A DNA stretch of 64,000 nt from Lachnospiraceae bacterium (GCA_025758065.1 CP107199.1:1237501-1301500); one strand, 5' to 3'; counted from the first letter of the stretch, positions 1 through 9,458 are shown. Program-made: numbers and translations. The notes: generated from the sequence alone by a model not told the origin.

Positions 1-2219
1 CCCTTACCACCGCGGTTCTGTGCATTAAATTCGCTGATCAGGGTACGCTTGCCCATACCATTTTCAGATACAACTAAAAGATGTTCTCCCTGACTTTCCA
101 TCTGCATGCCAATGACTTCATCATCTTCATCAAAACGCATACCGATAACGCCCATTGAAACACGGCCTGTAACTCTTACGTCTGTTTCCTTGAAGCGGAT
201 ACACATTCCCTTTTTAGTCACAAGGAAGATATCCTGGGTATTGTCTGTGGCCTTTACTTCGATCAGTTCATCATCGTCGCGGAGTACGATTGCCTGAAGT
301 CCATTCTTCCGAACATTTTCGTATTCTAACATCGGGGTCTTCTTTACCATACCCTTCTTAGTAGCCATAAACAGATATTTATCCTCATTCAGCTCACGCA
401 TCGGTATAATAGCCGTGATCTTTTCACCTGGCTGCATCTGCAGCAGATTGACAATAGCTGTTCCACGGGCTGTACGGCCTGCTTCAGGGATCTCATATGC
501 CTTGATCCTGTATACACGGCCTGTATTGGTAAAGAACATCATATAATGATGATTGGTAGTCATAAGAAGGTCTTCAATATAGTCCTCCTCAATCGTCTGC
601 ATTCCTTTAATGCCCTTTCCGCCGCGGTTCTGGCTTCTGAAATTATCTACATCCATACGCTTGATATAGCCTAAATGAGTCATAGCGATCACGGTATCTT
701 CATCCGGGATCAGGTCTTCCATGGACATATCATCATCATAACCAATGGCAGTTCTTCTGTCATCACCATATTTCTCAGCGATAATATTGATTTCTTCTTT
801 GATAACGGTTAAAAGCTTCTTCTCGTCTGCCAGGATTGCTTTTAACTCTGCAATACGTACCTGAAGCTCTTTATATTCATTTTCCAGCTTCTCACGTTCC
901 AGACCTGTAAGAGCACGCAGTCTCATGTCTACGATTGCCTGAGCCTGTGCGTCACTTAAGCCAAAACGCTCCATTAACTGATTTTTTGCATCTGCTACAT
1001 TTGCAGAACCACGGATAATGCGGATGACCTCATCAATGTGATCTAAGGCGATCAGCAAGCCCTGTAAAATGTGGGCACGCTCCTCTGCCTTATTTAAATC
1101 ATACTGGGTCCTGCGTCTTACTACATCCTCCTGGTGGGCAATGTAGCAGTCCAGCATCTGGTGCAGGTTCATGACCTTTGGTTCATTGTTCACCAGGGCC
1201 AGCATGATCACACCAAATGTATCCTGCAGCTGTGTATGCTTTAACAGCTGGTTTAAGATAACATTTGCATTTACATCACGGCGCAGCTCAATATTAATGC
1301 GCATACCTTCACGGTTGGATTCATCACCGATATAGGTAATGCCGTCCACCTTTTTTTCCTTTACCAGCTCTGCGATCTTTTCTATGAGTCTGGCCTTATT
1401 TACCATGTATGGCAGTTCTGTAACTATAATACGTGACTTTCCGTTTGGCATAGTCTCAATATTAGTCACAGCTCTCACTTTGATCTTTGCACGGCCGGTG
1501 CGGTATGCCTCCTCAATGCCCCTTTTTCCTAAAATGGTAGCTCCTGTAGGAAAATCAGGTCCTTTGATGATCTCCATGATTTCCTCTAAAGAAGTCTCCC
1601 GGTCCTCATTTACACGGTTATCGATCATTCTTACAACAGCTGCAATAACTTCTCGCAGATTGTGAGGCGGGATATTAGTAGCCATACCAACGGCAATACC
1701 GGAAGTACCGTTTACTAACAGATTTGGGAATCTGGAAGGCAATACTACAGGCTCTTTTTCCGTCTCGTCAAAGTTGGGCACGAAATCTACTGTATTTTTA
1801 TTGATATCTGCCAGCATTTCCATGGAAATACGGCTTAAACGCGCCTCTGTATATCGCATGGCTGCAGCACCATCACCATCCACGGAACCAAAGTTTCCAT
1901 GACCATCTACCAATGGATATCTGGTAGACCAGTCCTGTGCCATATTGACCAATGCCCCGTAAATGGAGCTGTCACCATGAGGATGATATTTACCCATAGT
2001 ATCACCAACGATACGGGCACACTTACGATGTGGCTTATCCGGTCCGTTGTTTAACTCTATCATAGAAAACAGCACCCGGCGCTGTACCGGCTTTAAGCCG
2101 TCCCTGGCGTCAGGAAGTGCTCTGGCGCTGATAACACTCATGGCATAGTCAATATAGGACTGTTCCATGGTCTTTTTAAGGTCCACGTCATGAACCTTGT
2201 CAAATACATTCGGTTCCAT
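1..2219 (-). CDS. gyrA: DNA gyrase subunit A, 3' end cut by window edge
   Basis: GyrA is the breakage-reunion subunit of the gyrase A2B2 complex that introduces negative supercoils. I translated it from the minus strand; it starts at the ATG ending at 2219 and is open to the window edge, giving 739 residues, so about the last 100 are missing. The start region reads MEPNVFDKVHDVDLKKT. The catalytic tyrosine is Tyr123 in AAMRYTEARLS, and the quinolone-determining stretch HPHGDSSIYG lies at 79-88. The truncated end reaches the GyrA box, QNRGGKG (about 733-739), which is diagnostic of gyrase rather than topoisomerase IV. The residue matching E. coli Asp87 is Gly88. It follows gyrB after a 329-bp repeat-filled spacer. 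Confidence 0.97.
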   Translation of the reverse strand, partial: MEPNVFDKVHDVDLKKTMEQSYIDYAMSVISARALPDARDGLKPVQRRVLFSMIELNNGPDKPHRKCARIVGDTMGKYHPHGDSSIYGALVNMAQDWSTRYPLVDGHGNFGSVDGDGAAAMRYTEARLSRISMEMLADINKNTVDFVPNFDETEKEPVVLPSRFPNLLVNGTSGIAVGMATNIPPHNLREVIAAVVRMIDNRVNEDRETSLEEIMEIIKGPDFPTGATILGKRGIEEAYRTGRAKIKVRAVTNIETMPNGKSRIIVTELPYMVNKARLIEKIAELVKEKKVDGITYIGDESNREGMRINIELRRDVNANVILNQLLKHTQLQDTFGVIMLALVNNEPKVMNLHQMLDCYIAHQEDVVRRRTQYDLNKAEERAHILQGLLIALDHIDEVIRIIRGSANVADAKNQLMERFGLSDAQAQAIVDMRLRALTGLEREKLENEYKELQVRIAELKAILADEKKLLTVIKEEINIIAEKYGDDRRTAIGYDDDMSMEDLIPDEDTVIAMTHLGYIKRMDVDNFRSQNRGGKGIKGMQTIEEDYIEDLLMTTNHHYMMFFTNTGRVYRIKAYEIPEAGRTARGTAIVNLLQMQPGEKITAIIPMRELNEDKYLFMATKKGMVKKTPMLEYENVRKNGLQAIVLRDDDELIEVKATDNTQDIFLVTKKGMCIRFKETDVRVTGRVSMGVIGMRFDEDDEVIGMQMESQGEHLLVVSENGMGKRTLISEFNAQNRGGK

Positions 2220-2306
2220 AATTTATCTCCTTTATGCGTAAATGTACTCTCTTTCATAAGTCAAGCCGAAGGATATTCGCAATCCGGTTACACTGCCTGC
2301 CCATAA

Positions 2307-2471
2307 CTAGTACATCGTCTCGTAAATAACTGTACTGATCGCGTAGGATGCGGATTTGAGTGTGCAGGTCTAAAAACGCAGGCGTAGCGGGCTACGCTGA
2401 GGCTTTTAGGCCTGTGCAATCAGATTCGCAGACAAGTGAGTGGTATAGTTATTTCGAAAACGATGTACTAG
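2307..2471. repeat. 165-bp palindromic element, family R1 copy A
   Basis: The element begins CTAGTACATCG and ends CGATGTACTAG, so its termini are inverted repeats with CTAG at each edge. Inside are a second inverted repeat (GCAGGTCTAAAA against TTTTAGGCCTG) and a core hairpin GCGTAGC/GCTACGC. It has no gene. Full copies of the same length lie at 40732-40896 and, in reverse orientation, at 19598-19762. The structure is that of a non-autonomous miniature inverted-repeat element. No matching transposase is recognisable in the window. Confidence 0.85.
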
Positions 2472-2520
2472 TACATCATTTCGTAAATAACTGTACTGAT
2501 CGCGTAGGATGCGGATTTGA
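2468..2520. repeat. Partial second R1 copy sharing the CTAG of copy A
   Basis: Immediately after copy A, from the shared CTAG, the first 53 bp of the same element repeat in the same orientation, ending near GGATGCGGATTTGA. The fragment runs almost to the 3' end of gyrB. It looks like a tandem insertion that lost its remainder by deletion. Confidence 0.75.
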
Positions 2521-2548
2521 AGAAGAGGCTTGCTCTTTCTTGATCTGG

Positions 2549-4462
2549 TTAAATATCCAGATTCTTAACTTTCTTTGCATTCTGGGCAATGAAATCCCGT
2601 CTTGGCTCTACCTGATCACCCATAAGCGTAGTAAAAGTAAGGTCTACTTCTGATGTGGTCTCTTCATCCATGGTCACGCGCAGTAAAATACGACGTTCCG
2701 GATCCATGGTAGTCTCCCAAAGCTGCTCTGCATCCATTTCTCCCAGACCTTTGTAACGCTGGATCTTGTTGCTGTTGTCACGGCCAATGTCCATAAGAAT
2801 GGAATTTAATTCCTCGTCACTGTAAGCATACCATACTTTTTTATTTTTCTCGATCTTGTATAACGGCGGCTGAGCCAGATATACATAGCCCTGCTTGATC
2901 AGCTCCGGCATAAAACGGTATATAAATGTAAGAAGCAGCGTACTGATATGGGCACCATCTACATCCGCATCGGTCATGATGATGATTTTGTGGTAGCGCA
3001 GCTTGCTGATGTCGAAATCATCATGGATACCGGTGCCAAAAGCAGTGATCATAGCCTTGATCTCCGCATTAGCATAGACTTTATCCATTCTTGCCTTTTC
3101 TACGTTTAAGATTTTTCCGCGAAGAGGAAGGATGGCCTGTGTCGCTCTGGAACGTGCAGTTTTTGCTGAACCGCCTGCAGAATCTCCCTCTACAATGTAG
3201 ATCTCGCAGTTTTCAGGGTTCTTGTCAGAACAGTCTGCCAGTTTTCCTGGAAGAGCCATACCGTCTAAAGCCGATTTGCGACGTGTCAGATCCCGTGCCT
3301 TTCTTGCTGCAGCTCTTGCACGCTGTGCCAGAATGGACTTTTCACACATGACCTTGGCAACTGCCGGGTTCTGCTCCAGGAAATAGGTCAGCTGCTCGCT
3401 TACGATGCTGTCTACAGCTGCCCTTGCCTCACTGTTTCCCAGTTTCTGTTTAGTCTGGCCTTCAAACTGGGGTTCGCTAATCTTAACGCTTATAATGGCT
3501 GTTAAGCCCTCACGGATATCTTCGCCTGAAAGACTTTCTTCATTGTCCTTTAACAGCTTGTTCTTTCTCGCATAGTCATTAAAGGTCTTTGTAAGGGCAT
3601 TCTTAAAGCCGGTAAGGTGGGTACCGCCTTCCGGAGTATTGATGTTATTTACAAATGTATAAATGTTCTCTGTATAGGAGTCATTATGCTGCATGGAAAC
3701 CTCTACATAAACGCCTTCTTTTGTACCTTCACAGTAAAGAACATTTTCATAAAGAGGTGCTTTTCCCTTGTTTAAGTAGGTAACGAACTCGCGGATACCA
3801 CCTTCATAGTGGAAAGTTTCTTCTTTCTTTTCTTCTCTGTCATCTCTTAAAATGATCTTTAAGTTCTTAGTGAGGAAAGCAGTTTCTCTTAAACGGATTC
3901 TTAATGTATCATAATCATATACGGTTTCCTCAAAGATCTCCTTATCCGGAAGGAAGGTAACAGTAGTACCATGCTTATCTGCGCTGCAGTTTCCTACCAC
4001 TTTTAACGGATAGCAGACTTTGCCCCTTTCATAACGCTGTTTATAAATATTTCCATCACGGTATACTAAAACTTCCAGCCATTCAGACAATGCATTTACA
4101 ACAGATGCGCCTACACCGTGGAGACCGCCGGATACTTTATAACCGCCATTTCCGAACTTACCACCTGCGTGAAGGATGGTAAATACAACCTCTACTGCAG
4201 GAAGTCCTGCTTTTTTCTGGATATCTACCGGAATTCCACGTCCATCATCAATTACGGTAATGGAATTGTCCGGATTAATGGTCACATCAATGGAATCGCA
4301 GTATCCTGCCAGCGCCTCATCCACTGCGTTATCTACGATCTCATAAACCAGATGATGGAGTCCGCGGGCAGATGTGCTGCCAATGTACATGCCAGGACGT
4401 TTTCTGACCGCCTCAAGTCCTTCCAGAATCTGAATCTGATCTGCTCCGTACTGCTCTCCCAT
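2549..4462 (-). CDS. gyrB: DNA gyrase subunit B
   Basis: This is the ATPase subunit of gyrase, 637 residues, full length for the short Gram-positive type. The GHKL ATPase site shows EIVDNAVDEA (41-50, catalytic Glu and Mg-binding Asn), DDGRGIP (72-78) and GGLHGVGAS (112-120). The TOPRIM domain shows EGDSAGG (425-431), PLRGKILNVEKA (446-457) and the metal-binding DADVDGAH (498-505). The start at the ATG ending at 4462 gives MGEQYGADQIQ, typical of the family. It lies 80 bp downstream of recF in the leftward dnaA-to-gyrA gene set and probably shares transcripts with it. Confidence 0.98.
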   Translation of the reverse strand: MGEQYGADQIQILEGLEAVRKRPGMYIGSTSARGLHHLVYEIVDNAVDEALAGYCDSIDVTINPDNSITVIDDGRGIPVDIQKKAGLPAVEVVFTILHAGGKFGNGGYKVSGGLHGVGASVVNALSEWLEVLVYRDGNIYKQRYERGKVCYPLKVVGNCSADKHGTTVTFLPDKEIFEETVYDYDTLRIRLRETAFLTKNLKIILRDDREEKKEETFHYEGGIREFVTYLNKGKAPLYENVLYCEGTKEGVYVEVSMQHNDSYTENIYTFVNNINTPEGGTHLTGFKNALTKTFNDYARKNKLLKDNEESLSGEDIREGLTAIISVKISEPQFEGQTKQKLGNSEARAAVDSIVSEQLTYFLEQNPAVAKVMCEKSILAQRARAAARKARDLTRRKSALDGMALPGKLADCSDKNPENCEIYIVEGDSAGGSAKTARSRATQAILPLRGKILNVEKARMDKVYANAEIKAMITAFGTGIHDDFDISKLRYHKIIIMTDADVDGAHISTLLLTFIYRFMPELIKQGYVYLAQPPLYKIEKNKKVWYAYSDEELNSILMDIGRDNSNKIQRYKGLGEMDAEQLWETTMDPERRILLRVTMDEETTSEVDLTFTTLMGDQVEPRRDFIAQNAKKVKNLDI

Positions 4463-4542
4463 GTTCTATATCTTCCTTTCTTTTTCAGTCAGCAGCCTTA
4501 CGATCTTTTACCGTTTTTCTGCAACCTGTATATCTGTATAAT

Positions 4543-5628
4543 TTAATTTTGGCTTGTAACTTTTCCCTCTTCCACCTTGAATATCTTGTCAATGTGGAAC
4601 CTGTGGTTCACAAAATCCTCCAGACCGGTACAGGTGATCATAGTCTGGATATCCTGTATGGCATCTAAAAGCTGGTTCTGACGGCTGCTGTCAAGTTCTG
4701 ACAGCACATCATCCAGCAGAAGCACCGGAGCATCCCGGCTGATCTTTTTGACCAGCTCCAGCTCGGAAAGCTTTAAAGATAATGCAGCTGTCCTCTGCTG
4801 GCCCTGGGAACCAAACCTGCGAATATCAATGCCGTTCACTACAAAGCTGATATCATCCCTGTGGGGACCTGCCAGCGTAGTCTTCTGCTTCATATCCTGC
4901 GGCCGGCTCTTCCTTACCGCCGCTTCCAGCTCATTTTCCTCTGTATCCGGGTCATAGATCACTTCTATATTTTCTTTGCCCCCGGAAAGCTTTGTATGCA
5001 ATTCTTTGATAATGTCCCCCAGCTGATGGATAAAGTCTCTCCTGGCTTTTATCACTTCTTTTCCAAAACGCACCAGCTGTTCATCCCATACATCCAGTGT
5101 TGCCTCATATTCCGGATGAAAACCAAGTTCTTTTAAAAGTTTGTTCCGCTGGAGAAGGACTTTATTATACTGGACTAAAGAATGGACATACACTTTATCC
5201 AGCTGGCAAAGCTCCATGTCAATAAAGCGTCTTCGCTCAGAAGGACCGTTTTTTATGATATTTAAGTCCTCCGGTGAGAAAAATACCACATTGACCAGTC
5301 CAAACAGCTGGCTTGCCTTCCGGATGGGGATACCGTCTACAGCAATCCCCTTGGTTTTATTTTTCTTTAAATGCATATCAATGCGGCAGGGGACCACACC
5401 CTTTTTTATCTGGAGCTTAATGTGGGATTCATCTTCTCCAAAACGGATCATATCCTTATCTTTCGCCCCCCTGTGTGACTTGGTAGTACAGCACACATAG
5501 ACCGCTTCCAGGATATTTGTCTTTCCCTGTGCATTGTCGCCGTAGAGAATATTGGTTCCCTGACTCAATTCCATATGCAGTTCTTCATAATTGCGGTAAT
5601 TCTTAAGTTCTATGGATTCAATAGTCAT
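4543..5628 (-). CDS. recF: DNA replication and repair protein RecF
   Basis: RecF is an SMC-like ATPase that helps load RecA at single-strand gaps with RecO and RecR. The 361-residue product is full length. It has the Walker A motif GDNAQGKT (30-37), a Walker B/D-loop region VLLLDDVLSELD (302-313) and the ABC-type signature near FGSQGQQRTAALSLKL. It sits between yaaA (26-bp gap) and gyrB (80-bp gap), the standard Firmicute order. Nothing is unusual in the sequence. Confidence 0.97.
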   Translation of the reverse strand: MTIESIELKNYRNYEELHMELSQGTNILYGDNAQGKTNILEAVYVCCTTKSHRGAKDKDMIRFGEDESHIKLQIKKGVVPCRIDMHLKKNKTKGIAVDGIPIRKASQLFGLVNVVFFSPEDLNIIKNGPSERRRFIDMELCQLDKVYVHSLVQYNKVLLQRNKLLKELGFHPEYEATLDVWDEQLVRFGKEVIKARRDFIHQLGDIIKELHTKLSGGKENIEVIYDPDTEENELEAAVRKSRPQDMKQKTTLAGPHRDDISFVVNGIDIRRFGSQGQQRTAALSLKLSELELVKKISRDAPVLLLDDVLSELDSSRQNQLLDAIQDIQTMITCTGLEDFVNHRFHIDKIFKVEEGKVTSQN

Positions 5629-5654
5629 AGAAATTCTCTTTCAACAGTTAAAAT

Positions 5655-5864
5655 TTATTTGATGATCTTAATAGTCTGGCCTTCATAGGTGACAACATCT
5701 CCGTCTACCAGCTTCTTTCCTCTCTGGAAAGCCTGCTCTCCATTTACATATACAAGACCATCTTCAATGGCATATTTTGCGTCCACACCAGACTCAACAA
5801 AACCGGCCGCCTTTAAAGCCTGACCCAGTTTGATATATTCATCCCTTAACTTAATGGTTTCCAT
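5655..5864 (-). CDS. yaaA: S4-domain RNA-binding protein YaaA
   Basis: This 69-residue protein consists almost entirely of one S4 RNA-binding fold (LGQALKAAGFVESGVDAKYAIEDG, followed by VYVNGEQAFQRGKKL). It is the small protein regularly encoded between dnaN and recF in Firmicutes. In B. subtilis YaaA is linked to ribosome (50S) assembly. Its place here, 70 bp after dnaN and 26 bp before recF, supports the assignment. Confidence 0.93.
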   Translation of the reverse strand: METIKLRDEYIKLGQALKAAGFVESGVDAKYAIEDGLVYVNGEQAFQRGKKLVDGDVVTYEGQTIKIIK

Positions 5865-5934
5865 AATATGTTCTGTACTCCCTTTCCGTCCGTGTTATGC
5901 GGACATATATAAATTTATAGTGCATAATTATGCA

Positions 5935-7053
5935 TTATACTGAAGCTGCATTAAAGTTTACCGGAAGGATCAGGTAGATGTAGTTAGCCTCCTCATCCTT
6001 GATAAAGCATGGGGACTTTGGATTCATCATATAAATATTAATCTCTTCATCATCGATCACACGGAGGGCATCGATCAAAAATTTAGGATTAAAACCGATC
6101 ATAATGTCCTTTCCGGTCTTGTGGATCATAAGTTCCGCATTCATGGAACCAAAACTGGAATTTAACTTTAATTCCATAGAATTATCGCCAACATTTAAGA
6201 TCAGCGGTTTTTTGTCATTTTCACGGATCAGGATAGTGGCGCGCTCAATACAGTCTAAAAATTCTTTTTTATTAATGGTTACTTTTGTTTCATAGTCACT
6301 GGAAAGCATCTGGTTGATACGGAAATATTCTCCTTCGATCAGGCGTGAAACAACGATAGTCTGGTCAAATTCAAATAAAATATGGTTTGTGCTGAAGTAG
6401 ATCAGCACCTCTTTTTCATTGTCTCCACCTAAGATCTTGCTGATCTCGCTTAATGTTTTTCCAGGAACGATCACTTTTGTATTTTCATAATGATCTTTTA
6501 AGGTAACATTGCGGATGGAAATACGGTGGCCATCCAGAGATACCACTTTTAACTGGTTTTCATTGACTTCAAATAATTCACCGGCCATCATTTTGTTGCT
6601 GTCATTTGGTGAAATGGAGAAGATCGTCTGCTGGATCACTTCTTTTAAAGTGAACTGAGACAGGCTGATATACTTATTTTTTTCAATATAAGGAATATAG
6701 GAAAATTCATCTCCGTCACGGCCCTGGATATTGAATACAGAATTTTCACAGCTGATGGTTGTATTGAATTTATCATCAGATTCAATAGTAACTACTGCGT
6801 TCTGGCTGGATACCCGTCTGGTGATCTCGGAAAAAAGCTTTGCATCCAGAGCGATCTTTCCGTGTTCAAGGATCTCACCATTTACAGTTGTTTCAATTCC
6901 AAGCTCCATATCATTTCCAGTCAGTTTGATTTCACCAGAAGAAGCATCGATGAGAATACATTCTAAAATAGACATGGTTGTTTTAGAAGGAACGGCCTTC
7001 ATAACAATACTGATGCCGTTAACAATATCATCTTTCTGAAATCTGAGCTTCAT
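5935..7053 (-). CDS. dnaN: DNA polymerase III beta sliding clamp
   Basis: DnaN is the processivity clamp that tethers replicative polymerase to DNA. The product is 372 residues, the normal length for three clamp domains, starting MKLRFQKDDIVNGISIVMKA and ending in the conserved YLILPVNF region that forms part of the protein-binding pocket. The start is preceded by the RBS AAAGGAAG. A DnaA-box-like TTATCAACA (minus strand, 7057-7065) lies directly in front of the start. dnaA lies 280 bp upstream. Confidence 0.97.
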   Translation of the reverse strand: MKLRFQKDDIVNGISIVMKAVPSKTTMSILECILIDASSGEIKLTGNDMELGIETTVNGEILEHGKIALDAKLFSEITRRVSSQNAVVTIESDDKFNTTISCENSVFNIQGRDGDEFSYIPYIEKNKYISLSQFTLKEVIQQTIFSISPNDSNKMMAGELFEVNENQLKVVSLDGHRISIRNVTLKDHYENTKVIVPGKTLSEISKILGGDNEKEVLIYFSTNHILFEFDQTIVVSRLIEGEYFRINQMLSSDYETKVTINKKEFLDCIERATILIRENDKKPLILNVGDNSMELKLNSSFGSMNAELMIHKTGKDIMIGFNPKFLIDALRVIDDEEINIYMMNPKSPCFIKDEEANYIYLILPVNFNAASV

Positions 7054-7333
7054 GATTGTTGATAACTTCCTTTCTGAGTTGTTTGCGTATGAGTGCCCTC
7101 TAATAGGGTATATAAAGAATTATTTTTCGTAGAAACCGTAGTAGAGGCTGTGGGTTTGTGCAAAAGTGGAAAAAACCCTGAAAAACAGTGGAAAACCGGT
7201 GTGGAAAGCGTTGTGGAAATCATCCACATTTTTTCGGAATAGCTTTAAAGTTATCCACAGGTTAAATTTTGAAAAATTTTCGCGAAAAACGACTGCCGGT
7301 CTGTCCACAATTAATCCACAGTATTTTCACAGG
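7054..7333. other. dnaA-dnaN spacer with DnaA-box cluster
   Basis: No gene is seen in these 280 bp. They hold a perfect DnaA box TTATCCACA at 7251-7259 and variants CTGTCCACA (7301-7309), TAATCCACA (7312-7320) and TTATCAACA on the minus strand (7057-7065), plus several GTGGAAA-type partial sites from 7160 to 7220. In many Firmicutes oriC is split on both sides of dnaA, and this region fits the second subregion. Confidence 0.7.
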
Positions 7334-8704
7334 CTATTGTGGATTGATCTTTTTCTTTAAGATCTCAATGGTATTTTTAAGATTGTCATCTTTGTTCATA
7401 TCTGCAGCGATCTTTTCAGAGCCATGGATGATGGTAGTATGGTCCCTTCCGCCTAAGATACGGCCTATAGACTGCAGAGGAGTTTCCGTCATATTCCGGC
7501 ATAGGTACATAACGATCTGTCTTGGATAAACGATCTCTTTTGTACGCTTCTGAGATGAAATATCAAGAGGCGTAATGCCAAAATGGTCGGAAACTACCTG
7601 GATGATCAGGTTTGGTGTTACTTCCCGCTGGGCATTTGGGGAAATAATATCTTTTAAGGCTTCTTCCGCCAGACCTAAGGTAATATCACATTTGTTTAAG
7701 CGGGAGAGAGCGACGATCTTTGTGAGGGCACCTTCCAGCTCACGGATATTGGATTTAATATTGGTGGCAATATATTTAATTACTTCATTGTCAATATTAT
7801 AGCCTTCCATTTCTTCTTTTTTGCGCAGAATAGCCATACGGGTCTCATAGTCCGGAGACTGGATATCTACAGTAAGACCCCATTCAAAACGGGAGCGCAG
7901 ACGTTCTTCCAGGGTTTCAATTTCTTTTGGTGGTTTATCGGAAGATATGATAATCTGCTTTTTTGATTCATATAATGTATTAAAGGTATGGAAAAATTCC
8001 TCCTGGGTACTTTCCTTTCCTATAATAAATTGGATATCATCAATGAGAAGAACATCATTATTGCGGTATTTTTCCCTGAATTCTGTGGTTGTAATGTTGT
8101 TTTTGTTACGGATCGCATCGATCAGTTCATTGGTGAAAGTCTCGGAACTGACATAGAGGATCTTTGCGCGTGGGTTATTTTTTAAAATAAAATGAGCAAT
8201 CGCATGCATCAGATGGGTTTTTCCAAGACCAACGCCTCCGTATATAAAAAGCGGGTTGTAGATCTCGCCGGGAGATTCCGCAACTGCAAGTGCAGCTGCA
8301 TGGGCTAAGTTGTTGTTGGAACCTACAACGAAGGTATCAAAGGTATATTTTGGGTTTAAGTTGGCACTTTGGATCACATCTGGGCTTACAACTGCTTTAT
8401 TTTTCTGGATAAGGGAAGGAGCCTGCGCCTGCTTTTCTTCCTCAATCTGATCTTTTACTTTAAAATCCACATTACAGTCCTGGTCTAAGAATTCTGAAAT
8501 GGTAACTTGCAGTAAAAGGCCGTATTTCTTTTTTACATAGGCTAAAAATGTCTGTTCCGGAACGATGATGGTAACGGTATTTCCCTTGAATTCATAAGGA
8601 GTTAAAGGCTGAAGCCATGTCCGGTAGGAAACATCGGATACTTCATGTTCTTCTTTTAAAATCAGTAGGATTTTTTCCCAGTTTTCTTTAATTTTATCTA
8701 TCAT
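7334..8704 (-). CDS. dnaA: Chromosomal replication initiator DnaA
   Basis: DnaA binds oriC boxes, oligomerises with ATP and opens the origin. I start it at the ATG ending at 8704 (MIDKIKENWEKILL) because AGGAGAC lies just upstream; a longer reading to 8752 has no support. The 456-residue protein shows N-terminal domain I, a Walker A motif GGVGLGKT (156-163), Walker B LLIDDIQF (219-226), the AAA+ lid, and the DNA-binding signature GRDHTTIIHG (419-428) in domain IV. It heads the leftward replication gene set next to oriC. Confidence 0.98.
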   Translation of the reverse strand: MIDKIKENWEKILLILKEEHEVSDVSYRTWLQPLTPYEFKGNTVTIIVPEQTFLAYVKKKYGLLLQVTISEFLDQDCNVDFKVKDQIEEEKQAQAPSLIQKNKAVVSPDVIQSANLNPKYTFDTFVVGSNNNLAHAAALAVAESPGEIYNPLFIYGGVGLGKTHLMHAIAHFILKNNPRAKILYVSSETFTNELIDAIRNKNNITTTEFREKYRNNDVLLIDDIQFIIGKESTQEEFFHTFNTLYESKKQIIISSDKPPKEIETLEERLRSRFEWGLTVDIQSPDYETRMAILRKKEEMEGYNIDNEVIKYIATNIKSNIRELEGALTKIVALSRLNKCDITLGLAEEALKDIISPNAQREVTPNLIIQVVSDHFGITPLDISSQKRTKEIVYPRQIVMYLCRNMTETPLQSIGRILGGRDHTTIIHGSEKIAADMNKDDNLKNTIEILKKKINPQ

Positions 8705-9074
8705 TTTCTGTCTCCTGAAACTGTAGTGCAGAATTGCCCAATCTAAGTACATTGTATACTAAAGCCGTTTTTTTTTCAATCAAAAGTGTAAAATATTGTG
8801 GATAACTTTGGTGGAAAGCTGTGGATGAAAGTGAAAAAGATAAAAAACGGAACGGTTTTCCACAAATGGTGGATAAGAAAAAAGGGGAGTTGTTCACATT
8901 GGAAAAATAAAGGGAAAATAGGGATGTGGACTGTGTGAGTGTGGAAGAAGAAAGGGTTTTCCATAACTTATCCACAACTTATCAACAAATTGTGGATAAT
9001 GTGGGTAAAGATATACACGGTACACACAGGGACTTCTATCCACAATTTTTTCCCGGTTTTCCTCAAAAAATCCC
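8705..9074. other. Chromosomal replication origin (oriC)
   Basis: The spacer between dnaA and rpmH carries DnaA boxes on both strands: TGTGGATAA at 8797-8805 and 8991-8999, TTATCCACA at 8968-8976, the variant TTATCAACA at 8979-8987, and near matches at 8820-8828, 8868-8876 and 9036-9044. Three boxes crowd into 8968-8999. Runs of A/T around 8765-8800 and 9045-9100 could be the unwinding element. Genes diverge from this point on both sides. The exact unwinding site is not determined. Confidence 0.88.
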
Positions 9075-9103
9075 TTGACTAAGGCCGATTTTTTCTATAT
9101 AAT
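9075..9103 (+). promoter_or_regulatory. SigmaA-type promoter of rpmH
   Basis: TTGACT at 9075-9080 and TATAAT at 9098-9103 are separated by 17 bp, a near-consensus housekeeping promoter about 80 bp before rpmH. It fires away from oriC. Confidence 0.75.
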
Positions 9104-9182
9104 CGAGAAGATGTTTAATTATACTAGTCTAAATGTGTGTTACCACATTACCAGATAATATTTGATAGGAGGTGCCCGGAAT

Positions 9183-9317
9183 ATGAAGATGACATTTCAG
9201 CCTAAGAAAAGACAGAGAGCAAAAGTTCATGGCTTCAGAGCTAGAATGAAGACAGCTGGCGGTAGAAAAGTTATTGCTGCAAGAAGAGCAAAAGGTAGAG
9301 CTAAATTAACCGCTTAA
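9183..9317 (+). CDS. rpmH: 50S ribosomal protein L34
   Basis: This 44-residue protein, too short for many ORF finders, reads MKMTFQPKKRQRAKVHGF and ends RRAKGRAKLTA. It is almost entirely basic, and the L34 motif RMKTAGGRKVIAARR is complete. The RBS AGGAGGTG lies at 9167-9174. L34 is a component of the large ribosomal subunit. It is the first gene rightward of oriC, its standard position in bacteria. Confidence 0.97.
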   Translation: MKMTFQPKKRQRAKVHGFRARMKTAGGRKVIAARRAKGRAKLTA

Positions 9318-9333
9318 GAACATTGAGAACAGT

Positions 9334-9365
9334 AAGGCCACATTTTCAGGATGTGGCCTTTTTGT
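9334..9365 (+). terminator. Rho-independent terminator after rpmH
   Basis: AAGGCCACAT and ATGTGGCCTT form a perfect stem followed by TTTTTG. It should separate much of the rpmH transcript from rnpA. Confidence 0.85.
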
Positions 9366-9458
9366 TTATGTGCAATCGTTCAGGGACAGGTAAAATGCCC
9401 GGCATTTTGGAGAAGATCTGACGGTTGCCTATGAAACGAAAAGGAGTTTCTATTCTAT

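Noticed and set aside
2360..2653. Open frame through the R1 element into the gyrB 3' end, also at 40785
   Set aside because: The shared 38 codons are just the repeated element read in one frame; there is no RBS and the rest overlaps gyrB in antisense.
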